Made by a program: the position numbers and the translations under genes
Shown here: positions 32,931-45,439 of the stretch, piece by piece
Layout: every line of letters starts with the position of its first letter
Position numbering within the stretch: the first letter of the stretch is position 1
From: Plasmopara viticola
Taxonomy: Eukaryota; Oomycota; Peronosporomycetes; Peronosporales; Peronosporaceae
Assembly (NCBI GenBank): GCA_001695595.3
Contig: MBPM02000007.1
Span: forward strand, 496,001 to 560,000
Length of the DNA stretch: 64,000 nt
Direction: 5' to 3'
Notes under the pieces: model-generated
The model's database searches: none
What the model saw: only the letters and a program-made list of their open reading frames with translations
Told to the model about the DNA's origin: nothing

Positions 32931-35569
32931 GAAGCTGAATCTAGAATAAGGCCAGTATAATAAGGATCGTGGAACGTAGTTCCTTAAAGAATTAGTTTGG
33001 CACATTTAGACCCGTTCTATTTGATTCCAAATCTAATTGTATTCCAGAAACATGATTTGATGAGATAGTTCTATTGGCCGTGTTGTTGGTTGCAATAACA
33101 CTATCACGATTCGAGTGTGTTCCAATCCGACCATTAGTTGCAAGTCCGCGCGGAACAGTTCCGTTTGCAACTTATACTTCTTACGTACATGCGTTAGTAT
33201 TGACTTATACAAACTTCGCGAGATCGGCGTCTTGTAAAGCATTGACTGTAAGAGTTGTCAAACTTTCGATCAACGTAGTGTTTGGCTGAGCAGTTGTTTG
33301 TATTGTTCAAGTAATACTTGCAGTTGTTAGATCATTAATAAAGCCAATATTGCTGTTTGAAACAAGAAAAGCGCTTTGCTCACATTGGCAGCATCAGGAA
33401 TAACTGCAGAGACATGAACATGGCAGATCCGAACTTGATCCGTTATTCGTCAGTGAGTAACAATTCATATTGCCAAGCTTATCAAAAGTAGAAAGCGTTC
33501 CTACTTCGCCAAGTCTCAAATACCTTTAATCATTTGTAGTTAAAGTAAGGTGGTGATCGGATGACTCAAAATAAGAGCTATTTCTTAGAGAAGGGTTGAT
33601 CGTTAATGTAGAAGGCATTTTTGATCGCTAGTATATATGATACAATGCAAAAATTTTATAAATCAATGCCGAAGTTAGAGTAATTCTCCAAGAATTCTTA
33701 CTTTGAGCTGCCGATTTGCATGCGCGTGGCCTCTCCCAGTGACAGAGGAAGGCGATTACTGTTTTGTTTATGATTGCAAGCAAATGCTTCAAAAAGTTTG
33801 CTGTATGCACAAAGTCCAACGAGACACATTATGATCATTTCAACGACACTATTGACAGCCGGTGACCGAAGAAGGAATAATACCAGCAATGAGTGATTTG
33901 ACGATGAGACAAACAAATTTATCATAGTTATTGAATTCGTATTAGAGCCAAAGAAACCTCAATCACAAATCAAACAATACTACATCCGAGGACATAAGCT
34001 AGGATTGTCAATGCTTACCTCTCTTAAAGCTATTTTGCCAATCCAAAGACCCCGAGAATTATTAACCAATATGTGACTCGTGGTCGTACTTTAACTCGCG
34101 AGACTTTAATATCATATGTCGTGCTATTTTTATTAGAGTCTTCATCGACCTCTACAACCACACAATGTTAGAACAGAGGACTACCATGCAAATGGATATC
34201 ACTGACCGAAAAATATATCGCACTTTTTTGGCCTCATATGCGATTTGTAGAAAGGGTTAGTACTTTAGTCAGTGATTATTAACTGCCGCATCTTAAAAGG
34301 CCGAATCAAAAAACGATTGCGTATGCTTTTTATCAATGATTCTAGGCGGCATCATGTTCTAGTCTAGAATCGACTTCCGATTTAGTACCTTGCATTGGGC
34401 AGTAGGCTACTCCTTGCCCTTATTCTTTTGAAGCGCTGAGACGCTGTATGGCCACACATACGTCCTTTCTATCGATCTAGACATGCACAGGCGATTACAA
34501 TGCTAAAGCTTATCTTAGCAGAAGTAAACGTGTGTTGCATATGATTGTTGCTCGCGAATTTAACTGCAAAGCTTTGAATAAATATTAACAACTGCAGCTT
34601 TTGAATGTACTTAAGGCACCAGATTACTATTGTCTGCATGAACGCTAGTGTTGAACAGCGGGATACGTACCTGGGCTGAGTCCAATGATGAAATCGCGTG
34701 CTATTTCCACCATTTGAAGCTGAGGCGCGTAAGCAGTGACCGGTATTGTCGATTAGCCACTTGCAGCAGCGTAGCCCGTAAAGCTTTTGACTGGTTGCAC
34801 AAGGCGTAACTTGAATGAATTCAACACATAAGATGAAATAATAGCTTGTTCCGGTCGTATGGTTGGTTGAATAGAGTCTCTTTTGGATGGATAGTATTAA
34901 AGGTATTTATTGATATCGCTCGCCAAGTATTTGCCATCAGAGTGTATTGTGCATGCCGTTGTCGTAGAAGCATATGGCATATGATCTAAAGAAGTTGTTC
35001 TTACATTCACCAGATATTGCTCTCCTTTAGTCGGCAATGGATATGAATCCGAGGGCAATTTTATACCGGAAATCCTTCAGCATTTAGTGGATCACTCGAA
35101 ACCTGTCGCGCCATTTAAGAATGATTATGGTTCAACGAATATTGAAACACTTCAGCTCCAAGAAATTGACGCTAGCCGCATGGCGAAGGCGATGCCTATT
35201 CATTCTTCAGCTCATTAGAGAAAGTTCTCCGGCACCTGAGTCTTCACTTTTTCACAATACATAATATTATATACTGAGCTGAAGGTATAATATGATAGAG
35301 ATATCCATGATATAGTAGTGACTAGAAACAAGTGGGAGGAAGTAGCAAAAAGTGGTTAGAGTTACTGGAGTTGGCAGTCATTGAACCAACAACTTTATGT
35401 ATCTATTGCTGGGACAAATTGAATACGCTAAATAGCTATGAATTCTTATGATCGCTTCTCGTCTAATAATTTGATATAGTTTTGCCAGGGACGTCAATCT
35501 CTTTTCTTCAGGTCATAAGATAATCATATGTTTCCAATCACTTCGAATCGAAGGAACACACTCGCATAT

Positions 35570-36023
35570 TCACCAGACATAAAGCGAAAAGTAAAAGACG
35601 CGATCACGACGCGTCATGTCTGATCGTCTCTTCGAGCGCTCGTGACGCTTTCTCTGTAAATACACGTATCTGCTACCACACTCGCATATAAAAGTCATCC
35701 CAGCGTCATATTCGCAACATATCAATTTGGAGGCGGATGTTAAAGTTACACATCTAGGCTTATTAATACATAATTGCTTTTTTGACATAGATGCTTGCGA
35801 TTTACAGCTTCATGATTCTCCATAAGCTTATTTTAAAGCTATCGACTCCATACTTGTCAAAACACGGAGTCGAATCACGCGGATGGATACTCAAGGTGCG
35901 GTGATTTCCTTTCAGGTGCTTGTTGTAGTCATTTTTGTGTTGTTGCCATCTTACTCGCGTCTCATTGATTGTCGAGCCAACGTAGACATTATTACAAATA
36001 CACTTTATTACTTGTTCAAACAT
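35570..36023 (-). pseudogene. GIY-YIG endonuclease-like fossil
   Basis: From the ATG at 36023 the minus strand reads NNVYVGSTINETRVRWQQHK, then PCFDKYGVDSFKISL, matching the second half of a GIY-YIG nuclease core (the second Tyr, Gly, the Arg, and the CFDKYG segment). A stop at 35802 interrupts the frame. It resumes in another frame with LCINKPRCV, then FICECGSRYVYLQRKRH. That is the CECG-type zinc-finger-like end seen in GIY-YIG proteins of large DNA viruses and related mobile genes. The first GIY half is missing or unrecognised. It is a broken gene inside the inverted-repeat region. Confidence 0.6.
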
Positions 36024-37394
36024 CAAATGATATTATATACGAACATTTATCTGTCACTCCAACTGACTCGACTGTTAGGACCCTCATATTGAGCGATCTT
36101 CGATGCTTCTACCTCGATGTGACTTTTTCTGGAGCGCTCCAGAGTGTGACATCGTAAAAAAGTGATTCTCTTTGTTGCTTAGCTTGAACCTGTCGTGTAA
36201 GAGGTATTGACACAACAATCATAGCAATTTTAAAAAACGTAATGACACCACGATGAGAACACGACAAGTTTGCAATATGAATCCCTCCGTCTTGAATTAT
36301 TTGATGTAACTTCTTCTTCAATCTTGGACATCTTTTAGCAACGAACTCATTCTTGATTAGTCAAGTAATGTAACCTATATTGGTTTCGAGAATCCACTTG
36401 ATGCCCCACGTCCTATGCAATCGGTTCCTGAAGTAAGCGTCAAACCAATTGTAGAACCAGTTATATAACCTACCGCCAAATTAGTTGTAGAATTAGTTGT
36501 CAAAGCCGGCACTGAACAAGTTGATTAGACAGTTACCGAGATATTTTTGAATCAGTTGTAACTTCGATTGCTACTGCGATCGTCGAGCGAGTTGTTGATC
36601 GGAATTTGAATACAAATATGTCCATCCCGGGCCCCAATACGAACGTTGGATCAAGAAGCACGCTAGTTGCGTTGATAATGTAAGCTACTTCCTGTATTGA
36701 TAAGGTAAAGAATGTCCCTATGATGTGAAAGATGCGCATGTGTTGCAGGTCGTTAATGGAAAAATTTGTCGCTTCGTTTGACTATACAGAACCCTGCCTT
36801 TGTTGATTTAGCTTATGAGCAGTTGAAGCAGGAGTGTCATGAGATATTCATTGGCAATTACAAAATCAAGTTCTTCCTCGATTGCAATCAAAAGCGCAAG
36901 ATGCGAAATTCGATGCATACGAGATGTCGGCTGACGAATTGATTCTTCATTGGCTACTGATTACATGGCTGAATATATAAGCACGGAGTCAAATATATCG
37001 ACTGGAACGATATATGAAGAAGACATTGACTGTCTTGTGACTGATCGGTCATGTAGATTAAGGGGGGGGCGTCGGATTACTCACGCATGTTGTAAACTTA
37101 CTCTTGCAGAGTGTAAAACTATTGTCAAAACCATGCTGAGGGGGCTTTCACACATATCAGTGAGATCGGAGACTCTCACATCGAGTTTTTAAAACCGTGA
37201 ATTAATCTTTGCCATACCGCAGCAATGGATCACTCTCATTTTCTCGGAGGCAACAAACGAGGAAATGTGAATCAAGTTATCCTTCAGCACGCGTTTCCTG
37301 GTGGATACTGCTGCTGATATGGCATACACTGATCATGATGAACCAATGATTTGTACACCAAATCGATTAGTTGCAAGAAATCTTCGCCGTGTCT

Positions 37395-38404
37395 AGGGAT
37401 GAGGTAATCGACAAAGCGATTCACAAGATCAGCAAATTTTCAGATTACGATCCATAATTTTCGATGTTTATGGACTGACAACTCGTTTGTGTCAAACTGA
37501 ATGGCTCATTACATTGCTCAGATCGCGTTCGAATTCATGAATCGAACAACACGATGCTTTCAAACTTTGGTGACGAAAAGCAATGCGCTAAATGGAGATG
37601 TACTCAAGTCCCTAAAGAATCAAGACAGTTTGCTGGTTTGCGCAAGAAAATACGAGATTCTTCGTTGCTATCGCAAAGAAAATGGTAAACCTCAAGCAGA
37701 TCGCAAACTTACTGAAGCTAAGTGGCTAAAATTGAAGTTAATCAATTCGTTGGTGTTGAACACAGACGCTGTATGGCTCACGGATAATCTATAAATGTCA
37801 GACGTCTATTATTGAACCTTTAAGTATGGTAATTCAAAGCTGTCTGAACTATATGCTGACAGTGACGAATCGTATTAGCTGTCATCAAAGAAAGAATATG
37901 ACGATTGCTCCATTCCACCAAAAAATACGGTCTAATCCAGGTTTGCATTTATGATTACATTAAAATTATATTGGTTTCAGTAACGGAGTGAATAATTAAT
38001 CAACCGTAAGCTTTATTAATGCAACAGATGTCTTAAAGAGATTCCAGATTCGTAAATACGTAGATGAAAAATTCAAAATAACTGAGATACCGCTATTTAA
38101 TAAGCACCTAATTTTCGATAAAGGACCGCGAGTGATTTTATTTTTTCATCGGTCGATGTCTAAACGTTTCGGATGACAATTTTGACTTCATACTAATAAT
38201 TCATGGACAGGGAGGAGCCTTTTGGCTAATCTAATAGAATTTGCATCTGGTCAAGATCACACTGGACTTCTAAATGCAAGAGAAATGTGGCCTAAGTGAG
38301 TTTGCCATGAAGTAGTGCGATGACGTGCCTCATGACATCGCTGAGACACTTCCTTGATCAGCCTTTTGATCACTGACGACTCGTGGTTCTATCTCGTGCC
38401 CCGT
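37395..38404 (-). repeat. Right ~1 kb inverted repeat
   Basis: This is the reverse-complement partner of 31865-32930, collinear over its length. It includes a plus-strand ATG ORF (37501-37794, 97 residues) whose KSNALNGDVL segment corresponds to SNALDGNVL in the left copy read on its minus strand. Downstream, the frame breaks repeatedly, and a further open stretch (LLITDDSWFYLVPRQGK, about 38360) looks like the original 3' end. No family is recognised. Confidence 0.65.
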
Positions 38405-39226
38405 CAAGGGAAAAGCCTTTATAAAATTGCTAGATTGCAATATATTAAAATCACAAAGACGAAGCTGGTGAAATCATTCCTAGGTTAGATTTGGTAAGCA
38501 TCCCTAATAACGAAGCAAGAAATCAAAGATCAACAATGAACTAGTACTATTGATCGATACCGGTACTAATTTGGAGCCGGTTGCGCCTTAGTTGAGTTTT
38601 TTTCGGAGCAAATAATAAACCCCTAATTTAGCTTTACAATTCAAAGGGGGTGTGATTCCATTAAATAAGATCTCTCAATCTGTGTTGCCTGTTTCATATA
38701 GTTGTGCTTATGCAAGTGTCACCAGCACCGCCTTCAAGGAATGAAAAGCCAATCGCGGCCTTCTCTTTGCCGCGATCGGCCTTCTTTTTGCGTTTCGCAA
38801 CACTTGTCCCGAATTGCATATGGCTTCGGTGGATAATAAAGCGCAGTCGTTATTTGTACTTGTAAGTCAAAGTTGGCCACATACACCCCGAGCGGGTACC
38901 AGAGCTAATCGACTTCGGATCCTAGTGCAGTGCTGGGGTGCTAAGCATTTTCGTCGAAGACAATGAAAAACCAGTCGTCGAATATATCACGCAAAGATTC
39001 AATACAGCCAGCTTAAACGAAAGACGAACATCGATTGAGTCGTACTAATTAATCACCTTTCCTTTCGCCCTTAGATTAGCGCTGTCTTTTCGAATCACCA
39101 CCAAACCTACTTTATATTGAACGGCAGCGCCTCGTCGTACCGTAATATTTATTGAACCAGGCTTGCATCGCACCTCCCAACGAAGCACGCACAACTCTGC
39201 TTTAAAAATGTAATTGCTAAATAGAA
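38405..39226. other. Intergenic debris upstream of the Crinkler pseudogene 3' end
   Basis: No gene is supported. A short hairpin (8-bp arms 38752-38759 and 38769-38776) with adjacent partial direct repeats is the only structure noticed. Confidence 0.35.
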
Positions 39227-41152
39227 TTAGCTCGACAATTCCACACTAATTTCGTCATGACGAAGCCCGAAAATTCTCGCCTTGGTGAAAGAATCCACAA
39301 ATGACACGTACAAAAACGTATGCTTCTGCTGTCGAACCCCTTTATTCAAACGGAAATCAATAAGCACATATCTAGAATTTCTCGTAAGGCTTCCATAGTA
39401 CTTGCCTCCAGTTTCGAATCGTTTCGAGTGGCTTACAGCATCGTCATCATTTACAAGGAGCTCCCAGAACCAGAGAGAATTTGCACCACGAATAACCAAA
39501 TCAACGAAGCCTTTCCCATCACTCGTGCGCCACTCCAGAGTAACTAGCACGTCTTGCGGCATTGTACAATTCCATTTGGATTTGGCGCTCTCGAGCAACG
39601 TTGCTGGTATTTTCAGTCGCGAACTGCTGCAGTTAAAAAGCGCGCATTCTCCTTAGACATGCAACAACGAAACTGTCATGAGAGATGTTGGATACCAGAT
39701 GTTCAATTGGATCCGAACGATTTGAGTTCAGCCAAATCTTCAAGTGCATGTTCGATGCAAACTGGAGTTGCTTGTCGTGATCCTCGTAGAGGAAGCCGAA
39801 TCGGGTGAGTTATTCCACTGCCATTCGACTTCTAGGAGTTCGCTCCCCATCAGATGCGAGCACAATCCTGCCTAAAGCAACACCATTCATGAAATCGCTC
39901 ATCTTTCACTTCAACTCGTTGAACAGTTCATGACCTCGAATCACTCGCTGAAAAGCATCAACAGTCGGAATGCCGCGATAATTGGACTGAATGTATTGTT
40001 GCAAGCTGATTGAGCGAAGTTACACTTTTAGATTTTCAGCACCGACTGATCCTTGCGTCTTTGCGCCAAATTTGTCGCGCAAAAAGTTAAGCATTGCCCA
40101 AGCAATCCCGATATGACCAGAGCACAGGATCCAAATGAGGTCACACACAGTTACACCAATGCTGCCACAAATCATTTCGTCCAGTTCCACATGCGAGAGC
40201 TGCAGACCAGGCTTCGATTGCGTCGCTTTCAATCCAAAAACATTCTCCGCGGACACGAGGATAGAAATTCCAGTGCGTATGTGCTTCCGGTAAATGTCGA
40301 ATCTGCCGTAAGACGAGAAGAGAACAAACCTTAGGCCTGGCAATCTCCCTTCCAATGTATTCTTCAGGTTACCCATCCAAAGCAGCTCATCGTCGTACGT
40401 GATTTGAGCTCCATCAATCAAGACCACTCTATCGCAGTTAAGCGCATAGAACGCTTGAAAATTGAAGTTGTAGCTCGAGTTAAAATATACACAGAATGCG
40501 ATAGACTTAGGAATAACATTCGCAGATACTCGCGCAACAAGTGCATCCGGCTTGGAGCGCACGATATGGTTGTGGAGTAGATCACACAAGGCAGACTTTC
40601 CGGACAATGGTGGCGCACGGACAAATATCAACGGGAGATACTCCCCATCATGAGGAAAGAGACGTCTAAAAATGTATCGACAGTAGCTGATCGGTATGTT
40701 CTAAATCTTGAAGGAACACCACCTTCATATTTCGCGGTGGCAAACTCAATTGGAGTGTTAAACTGCTCAATGCTCGCCCCTTGCGCCGACACATTCGCCA
40801 CGCTCGTCGCACATGTCGGAACCACTACCAACACATTCACAGGACCATTTTCTGCTGCTTCCTCATCTTCATCCACTTCTCCGATCTCACCATCGGACAA
40901 ATTGACGCGTCGGAGCTTAGCTCGCGCAGCTTTTAAATGTGTTAGACCACTGGAGTCACTCACACTTTCGAGCTCATTTTCAGTCAGCCATGTGCGCCAG
41001 ATACAGATCCAATTGATCGGCATCGCACGTGATCGTGCGCGGCTTCTTTTCCTTGATCGCCTCCTTTAAGTCTCCCACGACTGGCTTGCATCAATATCCA
41101 CAGGAAACGCGCTTACTGTCGCTCCAACTAACGCACAAAAGAGCTTTACCAT
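39227..41152 (-). pseudogene. Crinkler (CRN) effector pseudogene, P-loop plus nuclease-like type
   Basis: The ATG at 41152 opens the canonical CRN N-terminus (MVKLFCALVG, then FPVDIDAS). The LYLA motif replacing LFLAK, the DWL part (SDSSGLTHLKAARAKLRRV) and NVLVVVP, equivalent to HVLVVVP, follow. A P-loop ATPase part comes next (RAPPLSGKSALCDLL; VLIDGAQITYDDE; SSYGRFDIYR) in 40640-40020. A C-terminal restriction-nuclease-like part is at 39598-39227 (FVDLVIRG, FWELL, YVLIDFR). Lesions are frame changes near 41078, near 40993 and near 40690, plus several stops between 40020 and 39600. CRNs are host-nucleus-targeted proteins of oomycetes. This copy cannot encode a full product. Position in a repeat-rich interval is typical for effector loci. 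Confidence 0.85.
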
Positions 41153-41344
41153 CCATTTGACGACTGAAGAGATTGACATGATGCTGCCTGAAATGTCGGC
41201 TTTAAAACCGGTTTTAAGCGTTACCGGTATCCATTAATAGTATTGGTTCAACGATGAAGTTGATAAAAATCTGTCAGACAATATTTTAACATCGCTACTG
41301 GCACCGCACTCGTAGTCCTTACAGCAATTCTTCGTATGAAGGTT

Positions 41345-41929
41345 TTAAAAAAGCATGCAGAATTTCATTTCGACGTATTTAAGTTTACTATGACCGCGCT
41401 CGATCTCTTGTAGCTTCAACTGTAAATTATACAATACAAGCTTCTTTTGCATCCGACCGATCAAGTATCTCCGCATTTCAGATTTTATTATTTCTGACCC
41501 TTCTCCATATGCTACGTTTTCCATAGCAATTAGCAGTCTCGCAATTCTCTCGATGGATGACTGTGGAGCAAATGCTGTTACCTTCTTGCTTGCATATTTG
41601 ACATTTGACTCGATATACTTCGAACGGCATCGATGCGAGAACGTCACAAGCTCTTGATCTTTGATTTAATTCTCAGCTCCCACATCTACTTCGTTATCAG
41701 GGACTTGCTTACCAGATATAACAATCATCAGACGACGGACAATTTTAATTGCTTCGTCTTTGTATCTCGGCATATGATTCGAATTGATTAGAATAAAAAG
41801 GTTACATTCTGGCACTTCAAAGAAGCCTTTCCTATGCACACTTTGACCTCTCCTAAATTGCGTGGGTATAAAAGTTAAGGATTTTGATAGCTGACATGGA
41901 CTAACATTATTTGATCCTGGGTATGACAC
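41345..41929 (-). pseudogene. Helicase/primase-like relic (tentative)
   Basis: One minus-strand frame runs from 41929 to 41345, broken only by a TAA near 41664. The first part reads RRGQSVHRKGFFEVPECNLF, then ILINSNHMPRYKDEAIKIVR. This resembles the N-x-x-P-x-x-D-E-A-x-x-R-R region at the end of superfamily 3 (D5-type) helicase domains of large DNA viruses and plasmids. The second part is helical and basic. It begins with GTG, so the 5' end is missing. Similarity is by eye and short, so other origins are possible. Confidence 0.3.
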
Positions 41930-44280
41930 AATTCGAAAACAAACTAGCTCAAAGCTGATGAGAAGAACAAGTTCATATAAATCTGGTATTTAATATTGCA
42001 CAGCAATTTTTGAGTGTCATGTGTGTTCTCACGGCTCCTGCGAAAGAAAGCTGTGGCACTTATACGCCCAGGCATCAAAGGTTCTGATAACTCTCCGAGG
42101 TAGGCTTGATGACGTCTCCTACATGGTAGTCAAAGCAGCACCGGCCGCTAAAGACGCTTAAGATAGCAATTTAATTTGGTCAGCATGGCAAAGAATTGCA
42201 AATACAAAAGCTCTGCAAGCGGGTAGTATGGCACTGCAAGACAAAGTGAGGATCAAAGCTCCAAGTGTGGGTAGCAAATGCAGGCAGCAATGTCTCACAA
42301 GAGAGCAGGATTGGTCTTCAAGGCATACTGAAAGCGATGACTAACAATAGCGGGTGACATAGCTCCGTAATAAGAGATTTAAAGGGATCCCTGAATGTCT
42401 ATGGCTGACAAGCGAAACCCATCTATAAAAATGAATCACAATTTAAGTGGTTCTTGTGTCTCGACAAGGTATCAAAGTTAGCGATCCTCAAACAGCCCGA
42501 ACACAATGGATGCTTGGCCAAGTTAAGATATTGGAAATATCTCAAAGTGGTGCTTCCAAATTTGAGAACGCCTTGGAAAGGATATAGTAACAGTTTTCTT
42601 ATGAAGGCAGAGTGGATCATCTGCATAAGCATCGTACGTTGAGTCGTGACTTAAAGATACAGGAAGAGGCTTTGGGATCCAATTGATCTTTTATTATAGC
42701 CATATTCAGATGAAATCTACGATCAGAAGATCCACTAGATGAAGAAGTGAGGCAAGAGAGCAATCTAATGCCAGGCAAAAAGCAATACTTTTTAGACAAT
42801 GACCAGCAGTGTAAGCTTCTTTATACCTTCATCGCAATAGAACAAAAAACTGCCTGGTGTGCAAGTCAAAAATTCCACTCTCGTTACCAATATAACATGC
42901 TCAAAAAAATGAACGGGAAGTGGTGACTAGTGTAGGCTTCAAAAATCTTAATAGTGCAACGGTGATTGCACAAAAAAAGGATATACGTACTCCTTAACGA
43001 AAAAGTGTGATTTATGTGTACTGAATTTGGTTACAAATCCAAAAAAGGGAGTCAAATATTTTTTTCATAACGCTTAGTACGTCTACCGGTATGATATGGC
43101 AGTAATTAGTGATGACACAAATAAACTTTAGCGCCCTGGTAGCACTCATAGGTTTGATCACGCAATTGTATTAAACGTCCTTTTGCCACAACATAGTTAA
43201 AGGATTTTTGCATCTTCAGTCGCTTTGGATAAAGGTGGTCGACTTTGGGGACCGATTAAGTCGGCCTGAGGCAAGGATTCAAGGTCAGGAGAGCTCGTTA
43301 AGCTTTATGCCAACATCAGCAAATGTGCAGAAGAGACTAAACCTTTTTACTGCTATGTCAGCAGTCATGAAGCCCAGTTGAACCCTGAATACTAACGGCC
43401 GCTCGGCTTGACCAACAATACGTATTCGAAAGGTACTGAGGGAGTCGCTTAGCTGAGCTGGCTATTTGATCAAGGACATTACCGGCTCTGCGATCTTTCA
43501 TCGACTTTATCCGATCTGGAATAATTAAACGTTTAAGAGTGCTGAAAAAGCCAGCATATAGAAAACCCTCTGGCAACGCAATATTCTTGTTGCCGGAGAC
43601 AAATGAGTCAAGCATCCTTTGTGTCACTATAACGCATCCAATATTTCCATCGGGTGAGCGCTACTGTAACTCTGACAGACGGACATAAGCGAGACATCTC
43701 GCCTTGGTTGAGGCTGCTTAAGGCTTTCGAGTGGAAGTAAATTGCTCTTGACAAAAAGCTACTTGCCATTGAGAAAGTGTTGGTAAAGCTCTAATCGATA
43801 TCGTCTGGATTTTTAGCTGTTCGGTTTCCGACACCAGCGATTACACTTTTGTGTAACTGATGCAGGATCCGCCAAAAGCAGCATTATTTCGCGAGATTCC
43901 TACTGACGCCAGCGGGTCCAAATACCATGACGTTTCAATACTGTATACATTTATAAACTTTCCGTGTGCTCTTTAACAAAATCTGTGCCAGGTGCATCAT
44001 TTCGGTCACGTTGCACGCAATACTACCATACGTTTATTTTCGTTGGGTCAAATATAAATACAAATGTTAAGAAGTTCGAGCCGTCCACAAGCTGTGTGTA
44101 GGCGTGTAAACTGCGGATTTGACACTCTATTTGTTCTCGCATTCTAGGCCAACCCCTTATAGATGCGATATCATTTATTTTGTGAAACCCTATAAATGGA
44201 ATTCCTCGGCCTAAAAAAAATCAGAGCTTCGTCGTTTGAAGCTAAGGCTCAAGCTGGGTCTGCCGAATTCATCTATATTC
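41930..44280. other. Gene-poor AT-rich interval
   Basis: No gene is supported. A minus-strand ORF at 43627-43358 (GTG-type start, 89 residues) has plausible amino-acid composition but no recognised motif. Poly-A runs and stops fill the rest. Confidence 0.35.
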
Positions 44281-44880
44281 AACTCTAAGCTACCAAAATC
44301 CACACGCTAGGACTATGTTGTCTCCAGTGCAGAATTTTGATAGCTAATTTGCCATTCTGGAACTGAGCGCAGGGCATCTCGTTACACTAAGGGCCTTTTC
44401 GATCAGTAAAGCGTTCACTCCCCATACCCACTTCGGAAGCGGGTTGGAAGAGCAACCACATTTTCGGGTGTGACTGATCGTCCACTATAGGACTTCTTTC
44501 CAGCTATGTGGTAATTGTTGGGTCGAGGGTAGGTTTTATTATGCGATAGAGATTTAAGCTGCCGGGACCCACGCGCTAGGACGAATATGTCTCTATCGCG
44601 GAATGCTGGTGGCGATCCGACCCATATTGGAACCGGGTTCCATACCCCCATTACACTATGGAGCTTCTTCGGTCAGTGAAGCGTCCCCCACTCAACCCTT
44701 AAACTATCCAATCGGGCGGAAGTTGGTAGGGCAGTCACACACTCGAGTGTGATGGCTCGTCCACTTTAGTGACCTTTCTCTGGCTGCCTTAATTCGGATT
44801 CTATGGGTATCGAACTGGGTACCTCCCGGTCTTGGGTCGAACGACTGATCGCTCAAGCCACAGGGTCGGTCCATCATGCG
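44280..44880 (-). repeat. tRNA-like SINE with partially tandem body
   Basis: On the minus strand an RNA polymerase III-type promoter is visible: TGGCTTGAGCGATC (A-box-like, 44860-44847) and GTTCGATACC (B-box-like, 44815-44806), about 31 bases apart, as in tRNA-derived SINEs. The body occurs twice in imperfect tandem copies, about 44551-44797 and 44289-44508. They share CACGCTAGGAC-type, GATCGTCCACT-type and TTCCATACCCCC-type segments. Part of the A-box side (GGGTCG with CATGCGATAGA) recurs near 44520 and 44862. It would be transcribed by polymerase III and moved by a partner LINE. It is unlikely to be a functional tRNA, because no cloverleaf closes. Confidence 0.5.
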
Positions 44881-44915
44881 ATAGAACAGACCGTCTGCTT
44901 ACTCTAGACACGCGA

Positions 44916-45430
44916 CTACAATAAGTTGGTCTTTTCACCTAAAGCGTGTCTGCCATATGAAAAATGAACTAAGGGGCAAAAGACTGGCATTGGGTGGGAC
45001 TCTTGATAGATATGTCTATAAACAGAGATGCTAATATAAGTTAACTGACAGTCTAATCTGCGCGAAAGCGCGTCAGTAAGCAGACTAAGCTTCCCAAGCT
45101 TGCTTCTACAGCAGAAACGTTTACGCGCGAATAATGACAGCCATCTTGCCAATTGTTGAGACCAGTGGACCGTAACTATCGCTGTCCGCTAGAATGCGCG
45201 ATCTATATAGACCACAAAAGGCTGAGATCCCAGAAGATATACTTCGGTGTTCTACCCGTGCATGACATATGGGTACGATTCGGCAGCTCGCCCATAATAG
45301 TTCTCGTAGAATTGTTGAAAAACGCACCCGATGCACAGTCATAAGGGTTGCAGAAATGCCAAACCGCTTTGCTTCGTCCGCCAGAGCTGAATCAAAGGAC
45401 CGCTTACGGCTTTCCTTACATTTCTACGCG
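44916..45430 (-). mobile_element. Ty3/gypsy RNase H relic
   Basis: The minus strand reads MARWLSLFARKRF and then LGKLSLLTDALSRRLD, the RMARWLSFFAEYNF...VLADALSRRPD end of gypsy RNase H. Nucleotides about 45060-45430 match 58031-58400 collinearly: GCGCGAAAGCGC and the CCGCCAGAG anchor are 315 and 320 bp apart respectively. Frames are broken. No integrase or LTR is recognised next to it. Confidence 0.55.
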
Positions 45431-45439
45431 AAGACTCTT

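Larger units (their letters stand above)
31865..38404. mobile_element. Decayed ~6.5 kb region bounded by ~1 kb inverted repeats
   Basis: The two ends are diverged inverted copies, given separately. The interior contains a GIY-YIG nuclease fossil on the minus strand (36023-35570). It also has open but ATG-less coding-like frames, including about 34986-35217 on the plus strand and 36730-36920. Long inverted repeats enclosing several genes suggest a large DNA transposon or an endogenised DNA-virus-like element, but an inverted gene duplication is equally possible. Exact ends and target-site duplications could not be fixed by eye. No intact gene remains. Confidence 0.4.

Noticed and set aside
44800..44862. 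Possible true tRNA gene
   Set aside because: The A- and B-box-like motifs are present, but no acceptor stem or cloverleaf can be closed; a SINE fits better.
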